Shown piece by piece: positions 41,857 through 44,038 of a stretch of DNA of 44,038 nt. Location of the stretch: the IMG/VR virus record IMGVR_UViG_3300021962_008254, positions 1-44,038 of that record. One strand, 5' to 3'. Each line of letters starts with the position of its first letter. The stretch's first letter is position 1. This DNA is from a virus. The position numbers were made by a program, and so were the translations under genes. The notes below the pieces were generated by a model, which made no database searches, was not told the origin of the DNA, and saw nothing but the letters and a program-made list of their open reading frames with translations.

Positions 41857-42480
41857 TTAGTACACTAGAGCTTTGTGGGTTAGTTCTGCTTTAGGGAAGC
41901 CAAAAAATCTAGCTTTCCAATCGTTCTGCGCAAATCCGATTAAAGAAGACCATTCGTCCTTCCTTGCAATCAATCGCTTTGCTGCGTCTTCCCAATCAAT
42001 GGCAAAGACAAACTTCTCGATGTTTTCCTTATAGGCAGTACACTCCTGTAAAGTATTGAAATCTTGTTCGACGTGTAGTACTTCGTACATATCTTCTCCA
42101 TCGAAGTAGTCGAGTGCAAGATCCAAACCCCATTTTTGTTTACACTGTAGCAACTGGCTTAGTGTTGGGACTTGGTGTTTGTAAAAAAGAAGCTGCTCTT
42201 TTGCTGCTCCCTCGAAATTGCATCTATGGAGTATGATGCAATGGTCCAATAAAAAATTATCGGACTTAACTGTCATCCATGGTTGTTGACAGCATGTGTG
42301 GTTGAGTATGTCCGTTATTGTATACCCATTAACGTAGTAGAATTCTCTTTCTACGTGTGTTAATTCAAATCCGTCTTTATCAAAGTAGTGAGAGCTTTTG
42401 GTGAACACCTTGTGTTCGTCTATTGCCCTACTACAAGTTGGATTTTCGTATACCTTTGTTTGCTTATTTACAGTAAACAT
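41857..42480 (-). CDS. Unknown protein, possibly leaderless late gene
   Basis: A 207-residue protein starting MFTVNKQTKVYENPTC. It is rich in Cys and aromatic residues, with HTCCQQPW near 61 and no membrane segment. YFDGEDMYEVLHVEQDFNTL (about 124-143) and EDAAKRLIARKDEW lack a known motif. An exact TATAAATA at 42486-42493 lies 5 bases upstream, so the transcript could begin at the ATG itself. No ribosome-binding site is seen. The next downstream ATG is far (near residue 130), so the start is probably right. I do not recognise the family. Confidence 0.6.
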   Translation of the reverse strand: MFTVNKQTKVYENPTCSRAIDEHKVFTKSSHYFDKDGFELTHVEREFYYVNGYTITDILNHTCCQQPWMTVKSDNFLLDHCIILHRCNFEGAAKEQLLFYKHQVPTLSQLLQCKQKWGLDLALDYFDGEDMYEVLHVEQDFNTLQECTAYKENIEKFVFAIDWEDAAKRLIARKDEWSSLIGFAQNDWKARFFGFPKAELTHKALVY

Positions 42481-42485
42481 AAGGT

Positions 42486-42493
42486 TATTTATA
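42486..42493 (-). promoter_or_regulatory. T4-type late promoter TATAAATA directly before ATG
   Basis: An exact T4 late consensus on the minus strand, 5 bases before the ATG at 42480. With the standard -13 to -6 placement, +1 falls at the A of ATG. A terminator of the preceding gene lies immediately upstream (42495-42513). Confidence 0.7.
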
Positions 42494-42494
42494 C

Positions 42495-42513
42495 AAAAGG
42501 GGCTTGACGCCCC
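42495..42513 (-). terminator. Intrinsic terminator after the 71-residue gene
   Basis: Stem GGGGC/GCCCC (42509-42513 with 42499-42503) and a 5-base loop, followed on the minus strand by TTTT (42495-42498). It ends transcription from the 71-residue gene before the following late promoter. Confidence 0.7.
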
Positions 42514-42518
42514 CCGAT

Positions 42519-42734
42519 TTAGCTTTTGTCAGCTTTATCTACGAATTGTTTCAGCTTTTCAGCCTCTAGTAACAATTGTTCAGTGCTTGGAAAATCAGGC
42601 ACTTCGTTCAAGGGTGCGCTAGCAATCTGTGCGTTGTGTCTTGCCACTTCGAACTGATTGTAGTACCTTTGGTTAAGTTGGTCTTGAGCCATCTTAATTA
42701 GATCGAGACGAATCTCGTATGGAGTTTTAGACAT
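42519..42734 (-). CDS. Small conserved T4-like hypothetical protein
   Basis: A 71-residue helical protein: KTPYEIRLDLIKMAQDQLNQ (3-22), then QFEVARHNAQIAS and FPSTEQLLLEAEKLKQFVDK. The SPYEIRLD-type start is recurrent in small proteins of aquatic T4-like phages. It has no cysteine or membrane segment. The ribosome-binding site AAAGGAG is good. A TATAAACA, one base from the late consensus, lies at 42756-42763. Its function is unknown. Confidence 0.6.
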   Translation of the reverse strand: MSKTPYEIRLDLIKMAQDQLNQRYYNQFEVARHNAQIASAPLNEVPDFPSTEQLLLEAEKLKQFVDKADKS

Positions 42735-42755
42735 TGTGTGTCTCCTTTTTGTGTG

Positions 42756-42763
42756 TGTTTATA
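42756..42763 (-). promoter_or_regulatory. Late-promoter-like TATAAACA
   Basis: One mismatch from TATAAATA; it would start transcription about 15 bases before the ATG at 42734. It lies 42 bases after the end of the outer membrane protein gene. Confidence 0.4.
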
Positions 42764-42804
42764 AAATGATGGTTTTATTGAGATCCATCAACTCCTCAAT
42801 GTAT

Positions 42805-43257
42805 TTAGAACGAATACTTCAAGCCAGCAGTAACGTTGCTACCGTTGAATTGATCTACTCGCTTTTGACCTATCTGATATTTATAGTCAGCAGTCAATGC
42901 TAATTGTTTAGATAGTGGGTATGATGCACCAGCACCAACAAGAGCGGTGTAGCCATCACTTGTCGTACCTTTGTTGTCTAGCCATGCACCGCCGGCTTTA
43001 ACAGCAACGGTTGTGCCAGCAACTTTAGTAACATCATAGGAGCCGATCAATGACCAACGGTTTTGATCTACACCACTACGGAATGCATCAAACCCAGCTT
43101 CAATTCCAACTGCGCCAGTCTTTTGGCCAATTGTGATACCGGTGTTGTTACGATCAGTACCAGTGAATGAGCGGCCTGCGTTGATACCTACTTCGATTGC
43201 TGATGCAATGCCGGATGTAGTAAGCAAGGCAATAACTAATGCTAATTTCAATTTCAT
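42805..43257 (-). CDS. Outer-membrane beta-barrel protein (Ail/OmpX/Lom-like) with signal peptide
   Basis: A 150-residue protein. Residues 1-20 are a classical signal peptide (MKLKLALVIALLTTSGIASA, cleavage after SA). The mature part is alternating beta-strand sequence (EVGINAGRSFTGTD, GITIGQKTGAVGIEAGFD, QLALTADYKYQIGQKR, NVTAGLKYSF). It ends in the aromatic F that marks a BAM-targeted outer-membrane barrel of about eight strands. Phage-encoded barrels such as lambda Lom alter the host surface, for example to block superinfection. It has a ribosome-binding site AAAAAGGT and lies after the tmRNA. A host-derived receptor decoy is also possible. The function is inferred. Confidence 0.75.
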   Translation of the reverse strand: MKLKLALVIALLTTSGIASAIEVGINAGRSFTGTDRNNTGITIGQKTGAVGIEAGFDAFRSGVDQNRWSLIGSYDVTKVAGTTVAVKAGGAWLDNKGTTSDGYTALVGAGASYPLSKQLALTADYKYQIGQKRVDQFNGSNVTAGLKYSF

Positions 43258-43289
43258 AAAAAATACCTTTTTTGTTATTAAACATAATG

Positions 43290-43321
43290 GCTAGTTGATT
43301 CTGTTTCCAAGTTCAACTAGC
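43290..43321 (-). other. 9-bp hairpin after the tmRNA tag region
   Basis: A perfect 9-bp inverted repeat GCTAGTTGA/TCAACTAGC (43313-43321 with 43290-43298), 14-base loop, about 19 bases after the tag stop. It has no adjacent T-run, so it is more likely the 3' structural stem of the coding piece than a terminator. Termination may occur downstream near 43270. Confidence 0.5.
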
Positions 43322-43339
43322 AAAACTCATGCAGTGCAA

Positions 43340-43372
43340 TTAAGCAGCTGCTAGGAATAACTCATCGTTTGC
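43340..43372 (-). other. tmRNA tag reading frame
   Basis: Ten codons GCA AAC GAT GAG TTA TTC CTA GCA GCT GCT and TAA, encoding ANDELFLAAA. The resume codon GCA is preceded by ATAACT, analogous to AUAGUC in E. coli tmRNA. The tag resembles ANDENYALAA of proteobacteria and ends in hydrophobic Ala residues suited to ClpXP-type recognition. Confidence 0.88.
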
Positions 43373-43608
43373 AGTTATTAATTTTGCTTGATTTACGGTC
43401 ATCGCCTACCGTGTTGCCGTCTCTGCTATCTAACCCTGTCGAAACCATGGCAGGCCCATTAGGAAGAATACTATATCCAGTTCAAGGGCACTCTTTAGAA
43501 TGCGACTCATACTTGCGAACCCACTATAATACTCTTTCTGGTGGACCTGGTGGGAGTCGAACCCACGTCCAGAATTCCTTCGCTTTGAAGGGATTACAAC
43601 AATATCTT

Positions 43609-43616
43609 TATTTATC
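43609..43616 (-). promoter_or_regulatory. Late-promoter-like GATAAATA and sigma70-like -10 upstream of the tmRNA
   Basis: GATAAATA would place +1 near 43603, at the proposed start of the tmRNA transcript. A little upstream, TTGCCC and an extended TGGTATCAT -10, 17 bases apart, form a possible sigma70 promoter just after the terminator of the DUF932 gene. Either could drive the tmRNA. Confidence 0.45.
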
Positions 43617-43631
43617 CAGTATGATACCACA

Positions 43632-43656
43632 AAAACGAAAAGGGGGCAACGCCCCC
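43632..43656 (-). terminator. Intrinsic terminator after the DUF932 gene
   Basis: Stem GGGGGC/GCCCCC (43651-43656 with 43642-43647), 3-base loop, followed on the minus strand by TTTTCGTTTTT. It lies 19 bases after the DUF932 stop. Confidence 0.85.
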
Positions 43657-43675
43657 TCTTGACCGTTTGTTTGAG

Positions 43676-44038
43676 TTATGCTGCTTCAGCAAACTCTACT
43701 GCAGTCTCGAGCGCTTTCAGTTTTAGGTTCTTATTAGCACCAAACCAAGCAGACTGTAGACGAGTATCTTGTGAGCGACCGATTTCGTGGTCGGTCAAAT
43801 ATGTCACAGCGTTGAATGCTTGCCACCACGAACCCTCAGCAAAGCGAGCGCCGGGTTGAGTGCCGAGTACTTCCAAAGCACGGGTAGCAGACTTGGACAA
43901 CTCTTTGCGTTGTGGTCCTTTTTCCTTGTTGTATGCAATAACAGGGAACACGGCGTTGAAGTATTGTTTAGCAGTTTCTTCAGTATAGCGCTTACTGCCC
44001 AAGAATGCAGCCATCTCTTTATACTTAGCGAGCTTCTC
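43676..44038 (-). CDS. DUF932 family protein, C-terminal part (runs off the right edge)
   Basis: The frame is open to the right edge of the window (the codons before the ATG at 44014 read EKLAKYKE), so the start is outside. The visible 120 residues contain FAEGSWWQAFNAVTYLTDHE (in the 112-residue part from MAAFLGS), then IGRSQDTRLQSAWFGANKNL and KLKALETAVEFAEAA. This is the C-terminal signature of DUF932, a family frequent in phages and plasmids, with no established function. A strong terminator follows. Nothing odd is visible. Confidence 0.8.
   Translation of the reverse strand, partial: EKLAKYKEMAAFLGSKRYTEETAKQYFNAVFPVIAYNKEKGPQRKELSKSATRALEVLGTQPGARFAEGSWWQAFNAVTYLTDHEIGRSQDTRLQSAWFGANKNLKLKALETAVEFAEAA

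Larger units (their letters stand above)
43290..43603 (-). ncRNA. ssrA: Circularly permuted (two-piece) transfer-messenger RNA
   Basis: On the minus strand the acceptor piece comes first (about 43603 to 43539) and the coding piece second (from 43457). The 3' end is CAGGTCC-A-CCA at 43549-43539, preceded by T arm GTGGG-TTCGACT-CCCAC (43566-43550). The 5' end GGGCCTG at 43457-43451 pairs with CAGGTCC in all seven positions. The third pair is G-U, the alanine identity element of tmRNA. The coding piece continues with GGTTTCGACAGGG. The tag frame is GCA at 43372 to TAA at 43340: ANDELFLAAA. The intervening segment (43538-43458) forms a 13-of-14-bp stem that brings the ends together. Outer ends are approximate; the feature may be 10-20 bases longer or shorter. 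Confidence 0.9.

Noticed and set aside
43290-43321. Hairpin read as an intrinsic terminator
   Set aside because: No T-run follows it on the minus strand; it may be part of the tmRNA coding piece.
43539-43570. A lone tRNA 3' half (T arm and CCA end)
   Set aside because: No D arm or anticodon arm adjoins it; the 7-bp partner strand lies at 43451-43457 in permuted order, so it belongs to the tmRNA.
43369-43662. A plus-strand frame of 97 residues containing GPGGSRTHV, and a minus-strand frame at 43430-43630
   Set aside because: Both lie wholly in the tmRNA and its flanks; the GPGGSRTHV stretch is the translated T arm and acceptor, a common false gene.

Overview
The window is part of the genome of a T4-like tailed phage (myovirus) of a Gram-negative bacterium. 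The evidence is a nearly complete T4-type baseplate set (homologues of gp4, gp5, gp6, gp7, gp8, gp25, gp26, gp27, gp29, gp48, gp51, gp53 and gp54), the T4 replication and late-transcription genes 32, 59 and 33, and exact T4-type late promoters (TATAAATA). The sequence is visibly AT-rich. Large gp7, gp8 and DUF4815-type proteins and a SleB lysin resemble aquatic T4-like phages. The host is not shown; the tmRNA tag (ANDE-type) hints at a proteobacterium, and this is only a weak inference.

Layout. Positions 1-12867, all minus strand, are a tail-fibre module holding an unusual enzyme cassette. It has five radical SAM proteins (three GGEP-type, two of them with canonical SPASM domains; one divergent; one with a B12-binding domain) and a DUF3050/haem-oxygenase-like protein whose start overlaps a radical SAM stop. 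Interleaved are two small proteins with HxH modules, one ending in a C-x-C-x-C tail, and two unknown proteins. Positions 12649-31083, minus strand, carry baseplate genes in order (read in transcription direction) 48, 53, 27, 5, PAAR, 25, 6, 7, 8, the giant DUF4815 protein and a coiled-coil protein. Positions 31096-38500, plus strand, carry 4, an unknown gene, 54, 26, 51, 29/tape measure with an M23 peptidase domain, an S74-chaperone fibre and a seven-Asp-box propeller adhesin. A bidirectional terminator separates them from 38561-44038, minus strand. That block holds 32, 59, a cytidylyltransferase, 33, a membrane protein, a SleB lysin, two unknown genes, an outer-membrane beta-barrel protein, a permuted two-piece tmRNA and the end of a DUF932 gene.

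The main points to check are these. (1) The radical SAM/DUF3050 cassette looks like a phage-encoded post-translational modification system aimed at tail proteins. (2) A circularly permuted tmRNA lies at about 43290-43603; its 7-bp acceptor stem includes the G3-U70 alanine identity pair and it encodes the tag ANDELFLAAA. (3) Gene 26 ends in a T7 slippery run from which a -1 shift reads straight into gene 51, just before the tape-measure gene, as in lambda G/GT.

The genes work together as a late virion-assembly programme: gp33 with late promoters drives baseplate and fibre synthesis. The lysin and candidate holin release progeny. The cassette probably tailors fibre-associated proteins. The tmRNA and outer-membrane protein would act on the host cell. 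Functions rest on motif recognition only; no database search was run.
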